NCBI GenBank assembly: GCA_954871525.1
Contig: OX940860.1
Span: forward strand, 23,282,001-23,346,000
Direction: 5' to 3'
Length of the DNA: 64,000 bases
Source: Parietaria judaica
Lineage: Eukaryota > Streptophyta > Magnoliopsida > Rosales > Urticaceae
Below, one piece after another: positions 9,164 through 21,700 of this stretch. Position 1 is the stretch's first letter. Each line of letters begins with the position of its first letter. Position numbers and translations under genes: made by a program. The notes under the pieces are model-generated. The model did not search any database and was not told the DNA's origin. It saw nothing but the letters and a program-made list of their open reading frames with translations.

Positions 9164-9568
9164 CAACGGAGATTCAAAACAGAACACAAACGAATTCGCG
9201 AGACCGGCGCGAGGAACAGAGCGTGACCGGCGGTGCGAGGAAGAGGCTAACCGGCGACGGTTTGGAGGCAGCGACGGAGACGAAGTGTAACCCTAGAGGG
9301 CAGAGGAAGAGAGTGTGACCGACGGCGAGGAAGAGAACATAATGAATGAGTGTCGAAGTAACCCTAATTAGTAACATAAAAAATAAAATAAATAATTAAA
9401 ATAAACCGGATTTTAAACCGGATCCGGATATCCGGATTTTTAAATACCAAAACCCTTATCCGAATCCGATTTTAAATCCGGATCCGGATATCCGCATCCG
9501 ATTTTAAAATCGGATGCGCGTGCGGATGCGGATTTAAAACCGGATTCCGGGTTTTAGTTACAGCCCTA
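9159..9568. mobile_element. hAT-like element, right end with GGATCC-type subterminal repeats
   Basis: The segment ends TTTTAGTTACAGCCCTA, the complement of the TAGGGCTGTAA end common in plant hAT elements. Between 9410 and 9550 it is packed with alternating CCGGAT and ATCCGG words, several of them palindromic (for example CCGGATCCGGATATCCGG), as expected for subterminal transposase-binding repeats. The GC-rich part at 9175-9330 looks like a leader or first exon of something, but no protein is recognised. I could not find the left end. Confidence 0.45.
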
Positions 9569-10619
9569 CTTGGTATTAATACCTAGACTTTTGATTAGGT
9601 GAGTTACGCACAAGAGTACGACACAACTACCTTTAACCTATTGAAAGTTATATATCTATTTTCAAAATTAAGAAGTTAGCGCCTATATATACATATTTAA
9701 ATTGTTTAAAATAAAATCTCGTGCGATAAATGTAAAGCGACAATAAATCAAAATACCTACTCTGCTAAACAAAAATACGTAGTAATACTATGATGTATTA
9801 AACTTTCATTACAAAAACAGAATTGAAATCAGAGAGAGTACTTATTTAGGACAATTGGGTCTCTAAAGTCTTAGAGTGAAATAAATTAATAATAAATAAA
9901 ACTGGAATGATGGCAATGGCTCCAATGATCCCACGAGGCCATAACGATCCTAATATTTTCCTTTAAGAGGCTCATTTAATACGCTCCATAACATACTAGA
10001 AATAAATTAATTTAGTATAAAAGATAACTATTTTTTTAAAAAGATTTAGCAAAAGCTCAATGTGTCTAGCCCATGAGCAGTTTGTCCAACAAAAATACCC
10101 AAATAATTACTCAATGATACTAGAAAACGAGGAACTGATTAGTTAGAATCAATAAACGGATACAACATGCAGGAAAAACTCAAAAAAATAAAATAAAAAA
10201 AATAACGACATCTAACTGAAAAGATTAAAGAGTCCATAACATTTTAATATGGAGACAACAATTAGATATTTTCTCATCAATGACGATAATAAGAAGCGAC
10301 TTGAACGAGAATTTTGTAGACATTCGAGGATTAGAAGGAGAAAGAGAATGGGTCATCTCCTTCCAACTAATACTTATGCATTTATTCGTCTTTGTACTCG
10401 ATTATTATGCTCGAAGATTAATAAACACAAGAGATCGATTACTATTGTGTCAATCTCTTTACTTTGTGCTTATTTGTCAACAAGAGTGAACGTAATCGAA
10501 TTAATACTCAACAAGAGCGAACATTGCTACGTTTTAGAAATACAAAAAGCGAAATTCACAAGTGTAGTACTCGAATAATTTTAATATAGGCCATGTGGTT
10601 AGTGGTGAATATGAGGTTA
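9569..10619. other. AT-rich intergenic DNA, no gene seen
   Basis: A 109-codon open frame at 10249-10578 has no recognisable features and lies in low-complexity sequence. I see nothing else. Confidence 0.4.
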
Positions 10620-11736
10620 GACGGCAATAAAGAAGAAAATAATAAGAAACGAATAACCTTGCAGCCTCTTTGAGGACCAAAAAGAACATATAATAAGTCC
10701 GGAATAATATATAATTGGCCTGTTAATTTATATTATTTTCTTTCAATTTGTTCTCGAGAATAGGCTATTCACGGCATAATATCAAAAGTGTTTGAAAAAT
10801 CAGCGTTAAATATTAATTCTTATTTTTAGTCGGACAAAATATTTATTTTTGAAATTGTTTGGTACCTGTTTATAACGTAAGAGAAAATATTGATATTTTG
10901 TTCGACTAAAATAAAAAATAAATATTTAACGTTAATTTACCGAACACTTTAAATATTTTACTCTCACAAATGGACATTTCTTAAAAGATTTGACACAAAA
11001 ATGGGCATTTCGTACAATTTCCATTAAATATTTATGTTGTTAATATTCCCTAGAGAATAAATCAATAATTGTTGGTTCTAAAACACGTGCATTATTTGTT
11101 TTGTTTACTTATTGTGCTCTAATTTGATCATAAATTTATAATTGTCGTTGCCTCAAAGCAATAAAGTCATTGTCAAGCCGAGAATTCACATTTATTTTAT
11201 TTACATAATTGGGTAGTAATAATTCAAGGAGAAAACGTGTAAATTAGAATTTGTATCATTTTTTTTTTTGGTAAAAAGAAACATTTTATATATAAGGAAT
11301 CACTCAATCTTATATTTAATTGAACCTAGATTAATATTAGTGACCTATAATATGACTTTCCATTATGTCTAATATATTAAATCCATGCAATGCACGTTTA
11401 ACTTGAGAACTGAATGATTTCTTTCACCAAAATTTTAATTGACCCGTACATAAATAATTGCACATTATAAATAGTTTATTATTCTTTGCGGTGATTTAAT
11501 ATAAGTATTTAATACAAAGCCATCAAGTTCCATTAATTTGGACAATATTTGACTTGACTTCTACTAAAGCCTCCTAAATGGTTAGAGCTGCACAAACGTG
11601 CATCGCGACCAGTCGCGAATATAGTCGCCAAAATCGCGAGATTCACGGTCGCGACGCGTCGCGACACAGCGGCGATGCATCGCGATGAATCGCGAGAGAG
11701 AGAGAGGCCCTGCTGTGAGACGGAGAGGGAGGGAGG

Positions 11737-11776
<40 letters not shown>

Positions 11777-12110
11777 CTTTTGCCCATATTTGCGATGAAT
11801 CGCGACTTTTGCCGCAAAATCGCGATTGTTCGCGAACTGAGAAAATTGTTCGCGATTGTTCGCGACTTGTTCTGGCGATTTTAATGTGCAGCTCTATAAA
11901 TGGTAGTCAACTTTTCGACTTATTTTTATTTCATTCCACTCAGTTATTAAAATCCTACTTTCCTCTCTTCTTTTTTTTAGTCAAAACCACTTTAAATCCG
12001 TTTTTCTTAAATAATTACACAATTACAAGTTATATATTTATATATTTTTATTGTATATACGACGGGTTATGACATATAACAAATGATTTAATAAAAATAT
12101 ATTGCATTAA
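10620..12110. repeat. Duplicated non-coding segment, copy A
   Basis: This segment is collinear with copy B about 3.2 kb downstream (13820-15480). Shared blocks in order include CAAAAAGAACATATAATAAG near 10677 versus 13877, GTCATTGTCAAGCCG near 11165, CTAGATTAATATTA near 11325, and a long near-identical run ending in TTGACTTGACTTCTACTAAA (11550 versus 15240). Copy A carries a hAT insertion that copy B lacks. It has no coding capacity, so it may be an old duplicated promoter or transposon. Confidence 0.8.
11583..11896. mobile_element. Non-autonomous hAT element (314 bp) with exact 8-bp TSD
   Basis: Perfect 12-bp terminal inverted repeats TAGAGCTGCACA (11583-11594) and TGTGCAGCTCTA (11885-11896). 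The element is flanked by the 8-bp duplication TAAATGGT (11575-11582 and 11897-11904). The subterminal regions are filled with TCGCGA and TCGCGAC words in both orientations, and a GA microsatellite of about 50 bp lies in the centre. The paralogous copy B at about 15260 shows the site without the element. The same TCGCGA-rich family recurs at 59.4-61.3 kb with part of a transposase gene. Confidence 0.95.
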
Positions 12111-13819
12111 AAGCAAGAGATATATACAATAGTCAAGTCGACCATATAACACTCCGTTTCCATTGTTTTATCACGAACCAGTGAATTAGAGTGTCGTGCC
12201 GTGCCGGTGAGGAGGCAGAGTAGGCCCGCGGTTACAATAAATAAAATCATTTTAAATTTAGGGGTCTTAAAATATCTAATTTAAAGACCCCCAAAATCAC
12301 TTCAAATCATGGGAAAAAAAAGTTCAGAGAAGAAGATATAGTCGAGAAATTGACTATACAGATTTGATTATTTAGTCTCCGAAAAAGCTAGACGTGTTAT
12401 ATTTGAATGAGTAGTTATTTAGTGTACAAATATCTTATATATTTTTGCATCAAAATTTAATTTTACAATTTTGGTAGGGACCTAAAAATTATTTCTCATC
12501 TCAAGCTCCGAAAATCTCAAGCACGGCCTTGATTATAATGTTAACCTCTCTCCTACATAGGATTTAATTAGCCTTCATTTTCGTTTAAATTAAATAATTG
12601 CCACTAATTATTTTCATCTAGTAATGATATTTTTATTTATTTTTAAATCTATTTTAGAATATATATTTAAAGACAAAAACAAATCTAAAATTAACTAGAA
12701 AAAATTTAGAATAGAATTCACGTATTTTATCTTTCTTCTTTTTTTTTTTTTTTTTTTGTAAATGTGACACTTCACAATCATATATTTTTGAATCACTTAA
12801 ACTAAATCCATGTATTTTTTTAAACAATATCCTCAAATATGTCGAAATCAAAAGTGACATAAGTCAAATCAATAACCAATGAAATGAAATGGAGACATCT
12901 ACAATAAAAGTAATTGGTGCTCAAGTTCATCCAATACTTATTAGTTATTAGAATCATCTTTCTCTATAGAATGCTCCAATAAGCTTTTGTGAATATAAAT
13001 TGTGCACGTTATAATTGGTTATACAAAACAAGAGTGAATATATTTTGCATCACACAATTAAAAATCGTATTTATCGAATATTTGGTATTCGGTTGAAGTA
13101 TGTACTATGTGCATATATAATTGTATTATAATGTTTGAATAACACAAATATTTAGTAAGAAAATATGATAAAGACTGGTAAATGCTATGACTATTATATA
13201 AATAGAGGTAAATATTGTTCAATTTAATTAAAAAACTAAAATGTCGTATTAAACGCTGATGATCTACAGTAAATAAAGTATGCGATTCGATTTATATATA
13301 ATAACCGTATACCTCAATGAACAATATTAAGGCAATTGGTTTTTATTCAACGCATTAGATTTTATCATTTAAACTTGGTGTATGATATATCCGATTTTAA
13401 GTTTAAAATTCAACTGACAATTTAATATTTGCAATAGATATTAGATGAATTTAGTGATAATGAAATCAAATAACTGATGACATTCTCCTAGATTCTACGT
13501 CTGAAGAAGAAATACCAAAATTATCATGGTAGTGTTTAAAATTTTGAAGTTGACCGGTGAATACTCATCGATTAATCGGAATTTGGCGATGACAGAAATA
13601 TTTTTTTAATGTAATTACCACAACACACGATTGACTGTGTGGGTGTAGAGCTTATATGTAAATTATTATTTAAAAAATATTTTCGTAACATGTAAATATT
13701 TTTGCTACAAATATCTTATATATCTTCTTTCTATATATCTTTTTCACTTTATTCAAGCAGTAAAAGTAAAGTTATTTTGAGATTTTAGTCACAGACAATA
13801 ATTTGAAAGATAATATAAT
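12111..13819. other. AT-rich intergenic DNA, no gene seen
   Basis: Contains a poly-T tract near 12738 and scattered short open frames in low-complexity sequence. Nothing supports a gene. Confidence 0.4.
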
Positions 13820-15480
13820 TGGCCAATGAAGAAGACATTAATGAGAAATGTATAACCTTGCAGTCTCTTTGAGGACCAAAAGAAACATATAATAAGTCCA
13901 ATAATGTGAGAGCTCTTTCAATAATATATAACTGGCCCACTTTACTTTAATTTTCCTTTTGTTTTCTTGCAAATCGCTCTCGATAATTAATCAATAGAAT
14001 ATAATATTTTGTTGTTGGTGCTAACTGCTAAAACACCTGCATTATTTGGTTTTGTTTGCTTATATAATGTTTTCTAGCAAATTGCTCTTGACAATTAATA
14101 AATAGAACTAATAAATCACGTGCTCAGTTGGTTTTGCTTGATAACTCTTCAAATTTTATTTTTAATAAAGTTACTCTTTATTATATTTTTGTTATCACTT
14201 CAAGTACTTCAAGTACCTACACGCAGTGGCGAAGCTACATGTGTACCAGTGGGTGCACGTCCATACACTCACTTCAAACAAAAACATATTATTCAGGATT
14301 TGATTCGACTCATCTCATTCCCTCTCCCCTCTTGACTCGATAAATTTATTCTACTATCATTCGAAAAGTAATATTATCTATTTATATGTCTAATAGTCGT
14401 TTTAATATAGTTGTTTATGATTTTTATTTATTTAGGTATCTGGAAAGAAAAAAAATCGATTGAAATATACTTTGTGCTTCACCTGAAATGAAAGTCTGGC
14501 TACGCCACTGCCTAGACGTCAACTTTCACGTTAATTCTTATTTATTTATTGTCACATTATTGCTTAAATATTCGAGTGAATTAAAAAAATAATTAAAATA
14601 AACAAAAACAAATAGAACTAATAAATAAATAAAATAAAAATAAAACAAAAAAGCTTAAGTCCCTGAGGTACTGACAGACATATAGCGTGAAAAATTACGT
14701 TGTTAATAACAAATTTTGAAAAATTATCGGCACTAAATACTATAACATGAAGACTTATGTCGATATTTACTATGAAATTTTAATTGTCGTTACCCTAAAG
14801 CAATGAGTCATTGTCAAGTCGGGATTTCACATTTAGTTTTATAATAAGGCAGTAATAATTCAAGGAGCTAAATTGGCAATTGTCATTTGCAATCAATGTG
14901 TAGATTATCATATCATTTATAAGATTTTTTGGTAAAAGGAAACATTATATCTAATATAATGTATCAATCAATCATATGCACGTGAAACATGTATATAATG
15001 AACCTAGATTAATATTAATGACCTGTAATGTGACTCACTCTCACTTTCCATTATGCTTAATATATAGTAATTTATGCAAATGCACGTTTAACTTGAGAGC
15101 CAAATGATTTCTTTTACCAAAACTTTAATTAATCCATACACAAATTATAGTTGCACTTTACGAATATATATTCACTTATACTACAATATTATTACCATAC
15201 AAAGCCATCAAGTTCCATTAATTTGGACAATATTTGACTTGACTTCTACTAAAGCCTCCTAATTAGTAGTAAACATTTGGACTTAATTATATTACATACT
15301 TTCACTCAGTTATTCAAATGTGTTTCCTCAGACCCACTTTTAATACATTTTTCTTAAACATACCTTATAAGTTATATTTATATATTTTTATTGTATATAC
15401 GACTTGCTCTGCGCTTATGACTATAAGTTTTTTAATAAAAAAAAGTCATGTATTAAAAGCAAGAGAAATATATCTAGGTA
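13820..15480. repeat. Duplicated non-coding segment, copy B
   Basis: Partner of 10620-12110, in the same orientation. It keeps the empty version of the hAT site of copy A (near 15262) and carries its own private Tip100-type hAT insertion (14224-14510) that copy A lacks. Many indels and substitutions show that the duplication is older than both insertions. Confidence 0.8.
14224..14510. mobile_element. Tip100-type non-autonomous hAT element (287 bp)
   Basis: Ends CAGTGGCGAAGCTAC and, on the other strand, CAGTGGCGTAGCCAG, resembling the CAGGGGCGGAG ends of Tip100-like hAT elements. Flanks CCTACACG (14216-14223) and CCTAGACG (14511-14518) are an 8-bp target duplication with one mismatch. There is no coding capacity. 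Confidence 0.85.
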
Positions 15481-16137
15481 ATATGTTTTGATAAAATTTG
15501 TAGTTTAAGTACAATAATCAAGTGGGAGTGAACAAAAAAAATTGTAAAATAAATATTTAACCGAAAACCGGATACATAGTGTACCAAATTTAAACGGTTA
15601 AAGCTAAATGTATCAAATAGAAACCGAGTCTAACTAACATTATTAAATCTTACCTCGATAATATAATAAAATTTTCTGATTTTAACAATATTAATTTACG
15701 TAAATTTTACTTATTGTGAATTCTAAGTTTATCCCATTTTATTTTTTAATTTTTTCACTTAATTCAAGCAGTAAAATTAAAGTTATTTTGAGATTATATC
15801 GTCACATACAATAATTCAAAGAATTAAAAGTGTGAGAGAGGTAGTCCCATTCAAAAAAATAAAAAATAATAAGAGAGTAGAATAAGTTTAAATTATCTCT
15901 AAGCATTTCTCGAATATTTCTTGGGAAATACAAACATGAATTGACCACTCCTCCTAAACTTCGGACATGCACATGGATGGTGGCACCGTGGCACAGCAAA
16001 AATAATACAAAACCACGTGCCACTATTATTAAATAATAATATACTTGTCTTTGAAAATAGAAAACCACGTGCTTAAATAGGCTATTGAAGTGCCCCACGT
16101 TCCTCGTATTTCCCTACTACAAGTACAAACTATAATC

Positions 16138-16168
<31 letters not shown>

Positions 16169-17024
16169 GTTATTATGTTTTAATTATAACAATCATATTC
16201 TAATTGTGAGATGCTTTCAAAAAAAAAATATAAATATTGTTTCTTGAGTTGATCGGATGTTTACAAGCATGTGCATTCTTTTGTCCTACAAATAAGAGAC
16301 TCCTACGTTGGGTTGGGCCCAAGTTCGACTTTCTCGGCCCAATAATAAACCCCAAAAAAGGCAGAATAAAATCCGATGCGAACCGGATCCGCTCTCTCAA
16401 CAATTTTGTAAAAGAATCAACTTTATCAGTACATCTCGGGTGACAATTTAGGTCCTCGTAATGAAACGACAAAGTTACGATATAAGATAAATGAGTTTGG
16501 CCATCTAAGTTGATCGTAAATAAATCTTGATTTGATTGACACTGGTACGATAAAAATAATGAGTGAACACGCGTGAACACGAGACCTTATTAGACACATT
16601 TAAATAATAAATATGGAAAATTTATATTATATATAAACTTGTTTTAATACTTATGTCAGGTTATATTTTTTAATTACTGAATTCCATATTAATCGATGAA
16701 AATATAATATTGTTACTAAGTTTTAGAGCATACAATTAAAAGTAGACGAGTCTGAAAGATTTCACTTACCCTTTAATAATAACCACGGTAACTTAAATGG
16801 GTCTCAAGTCTCAACAAGTAAAATACGATGAATAAATAGTTTGGGTGTAATCTTTTCTTCAAACATGCTTATTTAATTGGTGGTTCTAATATAAAAGTAT
16901 TCAGAAACAATTAAGACGCAGTAGAAACACAAATTTTTTACAGCTAATTATATTGGCCTTTAGTGCTAAAAGACTAAATATGCCTTTGGAAGAATTTTGA
17001 AAAACTATTTTAGCTTTTGAAAAA
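15481..17024. other. AT-rich intergenic DNA with a (TTA)n microsatellite
   Basis: A TTA/ATT microsatellite lies at about 16139-16172. A more GC-balanced patch at 16240-16460 contains a 126-codon minus-strand open frame with no recognisable features. I cannot support a gene. Confidence 0.4.
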
Positions 17025-17309
17025 GGAAAATTTCATAAAATGACATTCAAAACACCTTATATTCTTTTATTACACCTCAAGTTTTTATAATTCTCAAAAT
17101 AACTTTTTTAAATTTCATTTACCAAAATACCCCTGCAAAATGTACATATCGCGTCCTGAAAAATGGACATATTGTGTCCGGAAAAACGAACAAAATTAAG
17201 GGTATTTTGGTATATACAATTTAAAAATGTTGTTTTGAGAATTATGAAAACTTGAGATATAATAAAAAAAAATGAATGGTGTTTTGAAGGTTATTTTATG
17301 AAGTTTCCC
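17025..17309. mobile_element. Mutator-type MITE (285 bp) with exact 9-bp TSD
   Basis: Inverted ends of about 110 bp: GGAAAATTTCATAAAATGAC on the left and, on the other strand, GGGAAACTTCATAAAATAAC on the right. The 9-bp direct repeat TTTGAAAAA flanks it (17016-17024 and 17310-17318). The 9-bp duplication and long inverted repeats identify a Mutator-like element. There is no coding capacity. Confidence 0.9.
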
Positions 17310-18715
17310 TTTGAAAAAGATTCTTCAAAAACACGATTAGTTATGTTTTGCATTTTTTTTTTTTTTTATAAAGGACTTCTCATTTTGTTAACTTTACGTA
17401 GGAAATTAAAAATGTGTTTTAGACATTTTCATCTTTCTTTAGATCTCTTCTCAATTAATTTTTACATCTCTCGTCGCACTTCACCATCTCTTACCTCAAA
17501 CTCCACACCACACGCTCTTTTCTTCCTCGAACGTCACACGGCATACGCATATCTCTAGTCCAGTCTTTGTCGCTATATACATATACAGTATATATGTATA
17601 TATATATATATACTGGAAGACATTGCCGTAGAGCCATCTTTAGGTTTTTCTTGTCTTTGGCACTTTAGAGCTCTGTTCATCGACCTTTAGAAAGGAGAAT
17701 GACAAGTTGTCAAAGAGAAAGAACCTGAAAATGGAGAGTGAGAGTGGGGTGATGCGGAGCCGAGTCCAAGGGCTTGTAATGTTTGAAGCAGGAGATCATG
17801 AAATACTAATTCAGAAAAGAGAAAGTATTAAACAAATAGAGATTGTCTAAAATACATTTTTGTTTTTGTCTAAAGCTAATATAGGAAGTCTTATAAAAAA
17901 AAAAATATATGTTTTTGAAGAAATATTCTTTGGAAGTCTTCCCAAAAGCTAAAGTACTTTTGCACAATGCTTCTAAACGCTCCATTATCTCTGTTATTTA
18001 TTGAATTTTATAGTTCTGTTATTTTTCTAATTTTGTCAAACTTACCATAATTTTTTTTCTACAAAGTTTATTCTACTTATCAACCGGTTTTTTATATGTT
18101 TTTTTGGCATCTTCGATATAAGCAACGGACTGTGGTGTCCATTGTAGCATTGTTATGAGAAGTATTCTTGGCTCATTTCCGTACCGGATTTCATTACTCT
18201 TAGCATGGTCCACATCGATACTCGTTAATGGTCATAGGCTCTCCGGCCATTTTTGGTGACCGGTTTCTAATAGAAAAGTCACACAATGGACAAAACAGAT
18301 GAACAAATAGAATTACATAATATAAACATGTAACAATGTCCCTAATGAGCTCTTACAGACGAAACATTCACCTTGTTTTCATTGAGAATCAGAATCCCAC
18401 TTGTGAAAGAAAACGTTTCGTACCAATATACTCATATACAATAAACAATCGCTCTCTCAACGATATGAAAAACGCCCATCTGGGCGTTGTCGTTCTCATT
18501 TTCATTTCTAATGACTGAATAAACTACATACAGAGTTCAAAATCTAACATTACAACACATACCCGGATTCTGCTTTCCTTAAATGTACACGGAGATCTCT
18601 TCCAGAAGAACCCACAGGTCGGAGAAAACCGTTTTCCGGATCAATAGATTATCATCGGCGTTCCAAAAACTTGCATTCTCAATCAAAAAGCTTGACGAAC
18701 TCGGAAAGGATGCTC
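17310..18715. other. AT-rich intergenic DNA and downstream region of the NAT12-type gene
   Basis: Contains a short TA microsatellite near 17590 and no recognisable gene. The part from about 18300 to 18715 lies just beyond the stop codon of the minus-strand transporter gene and probably holds its 3' UTR; the poly(A) site cannot be fixed by eye. Confidence 0.4.
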
Positions 18716-21700
18716 TTAGAGGCCGACCCACTTGACCCATCTAAAAAGCCGACCGATTCTGAAGGGCAATTCATAGTCTTTGGCAACAGAAGGCTCTATA
18801 CTGGCCACCTCGGACTCAGACCAGACATAGACACCCCGTTCTTGCCGACTCCCGGGCACAGTGTTGTCGAGAACAACGGCCACCAAAAATGCAATCACCA
18901 TGTTCAATGATAGCAGTGTGTTTAAAACGTAATTCACCTGAAAGCGTAAATAAATTAATAAATTGTTAGAGCCAAAATCATATTTCGAAAATACAATAAG
19001 TTAACAGGATTCACGAGAAAGAGAAACGCCAAAACGGCCTCTGATTCGAGAGGAAGTTCAATTCTCTCCTAAAAGCCTGAGATAAAATTAACTTCTATCC
19101 AACTTTGATATACTGATGATAATCCTCAAATAGCAACTTCTGAAAATTTAAAATAAAATCCAAATCAAACCCCAAAATACTGATCTGCCCTTAATAGTCC
19201 CAGCTTATTATATATTTTTATTTTATTTTTCCACAGTAAGCATAGTTGAACGAATTAGTGACGATATATTTTGCCTTCATTCAAAGAAGTAAAAGCACAA
19301 CATTCTGTTATGTTCTCTGGCACATCGATCTCGTAACTGGCCTAGAACCAGAGAAATTCCATTTTCCCTTTAATATTTACCCTATAACCCTAGAGAGAAA
19401 CTAAGTTAATTTCACTATACTAATTTACTAAATAATATTTGGCTTCCTTTATTGCTCAGGGCTCTTTCAATAACCAAACATAAGTCCTAAGACATAGTTA
19501 AAATAAACAAAATTAAAAAAAATTAGTAAAAAAATAAATTAAAAATAGATCAAACTTAAACAAAATATGAATAATGTTAACGATTTCTAAGTACGAATTT
19601 TTTTTAAGAAATGAATGGATATAAAATGGAAGCTGAGTTTTGTTCCGGCATCGCTAGTAATAAGTAATATGGTTTCCGAAATATGCAAGTTACGGACATA
19701 CCCCGCCATAACTGCTTTGAAAGGGCCCATGAGAGGCAACAATGTAGGGCTGGAAATAACTGGGAACAGAGAGGTTGGAGTTTGGAGAGACGCCATATTG
19801 CTGAAAGTAGGCTGGCACCGAAAGTGAGAAAAATAAAGATAATCCGACGATGATGATATTTCGAGAGCTTCCGGCCTCGCTATAACGTAGATTTGACAGC
19901 CCTAATGCACAGAGCATCGCCCACATGAAGCATAGAAGTGCAGCGACCATGACTTCAGGGATTGATGCAATGAAACCTCCAACTTTACCTGCATCGGAAA
20001 GTGAAATGTTTTTACTTATAGTCAAGTAAGATTCAGAGAAATTATAAACTTGGGGACAGAAAAATTCTCGTTCAATGAAAAGTGCACAATAAGCTGTGCG
20101 ACTGGAAATACAGCAAGAGGAAAGCCATTATTGTTAGTCCTGTATATCTGTAATCACTTTAACTTTTAAACCGAAAAGTTTAATAACAAATTGTCAGAAT
20201 ATATGCAGCATTTTCTTGGCAAGTGATTTGCAAACTAGAAAACTCTGCAAGGTATCATAAGTGCGTAATAAGAACTTACCAACGAGGGATAAGACTATCA
20301 AGATACATGCGCCTAATTCAACTGCCCTCCGGCTTCCCATTTTTGTCACAGCGATAGTATGCACATTCTCGGTTAAGGTGGTTGAGCCAGTGCCGGTGCC
20401 CCAAAGACCAGCCAAGACACTTGAGAGGCCTTCCAAGCCAATGCCCCGGCTTACAACTCCCGGAGTGGGAGGCCGAGCTGCCACCAACAATGAAGAAGCA
20501 TGGTACGACCCAACCTACAATTCAAATACAAGGAAAACCTGAAGCAAGGTTAACAAACTATAGAGGAAACAATTATTTTATGCGGGAACGGAAAATAAAT
20601 ACAAAGGAAGAATTAAATTGGGTTCAGGATCTTAAGATAATAGAAAATAAAAAATGAAATTTTGATGGAGAATTGTAGCCGGAAATCAAGCTTTCACGTC
20701 TTAAAGAAATGTAGAGGAAAAATTTTCAGTGAGATGATATTAATATATCATTTCTAATGTTCTAAGAAAAAAGTTTTGATCATAAAAATTATTATTCTTC
20801 CATGCCAATTGAGGTATCAACTTCGTGCCAGGCTCAATGTGGCATTCAATGACCTTAAAAAAAATCTTTTGAATTTTCTTTACTATCAAATATATCAAGT
20901 AAAATATATATTTTCCTTTGGATTGTTTTCATTATGTTTTTCTTCATAAAGTCTAAGTTCCAGACAGTTCATCTTAATACAGTTCACCATATTGGTGAGT
21001 TCCCGTTAACCGAAATTTGTTTAGAAAACCGTATTCGGATCCTATCATCACCCCAAAAAACCATTTCAGAAAAATAAAGAGAAATACTAACCGAATCCAC
21101 CGATGCGATTATGGAGACGACACACATAACAAAAGCCATTTTCCAGGTGAATACTGGAGTACCCCATTGTAGAGGGTAAGGAAATCTAAACCACGGGGAA
21201 GATTTCAATGCGAGAGAAGTATCCACTCGACAGTGCTTCATCCTCGAAATGTGTTTTCTGCAATGTTCAGACACTATATTCGAAGCCGGTACGTTGATAT
21301 CACAACCTTTATAGCTATACGCTCCGGCTTCAGTGAGTAAGAAAGCACCTGCCCATGTGATTCCCAAACCCAAAGGAACCTACAAATTCAATAATATAAA
21401 ACTCCTGAGAATTCGGACCAATAACGATACGTTAATGTTTTATAGAAAAGAAAATATAGATAACCTACCGCATATATTAGGAATGTACGGTGCCCGAGAA
21501 TGGATATCTTACGCAGGTACTAAAAAAAAATTTACATTTTAAGTGAGACGTTAAAAAAAACAGATAATAGAAAGAGAGTAGCTTCAGAAAAAATAAACTT
21601 ACAAGAGAAAATAAAACCACCAGGAGTATTTGCACTGCCCCAATCTCAAGACAGTTACCAACAAGCGGGAAACCGTAACTATAAAAAGAAAGACCAACTG

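Noticed and set aside
12200..12530. Possible hAT element between GGCCCGCGG and CACGGCC
   Set aside because: The two ends do not form a credible inverted repeat and no 8-bp duplication is present.
16200..16580. Minus-strand open frame of 126 codons
   Set aside because: No recognised domain, no gene signals, and a poly-Lys/Phe end formed by A/T tracts.
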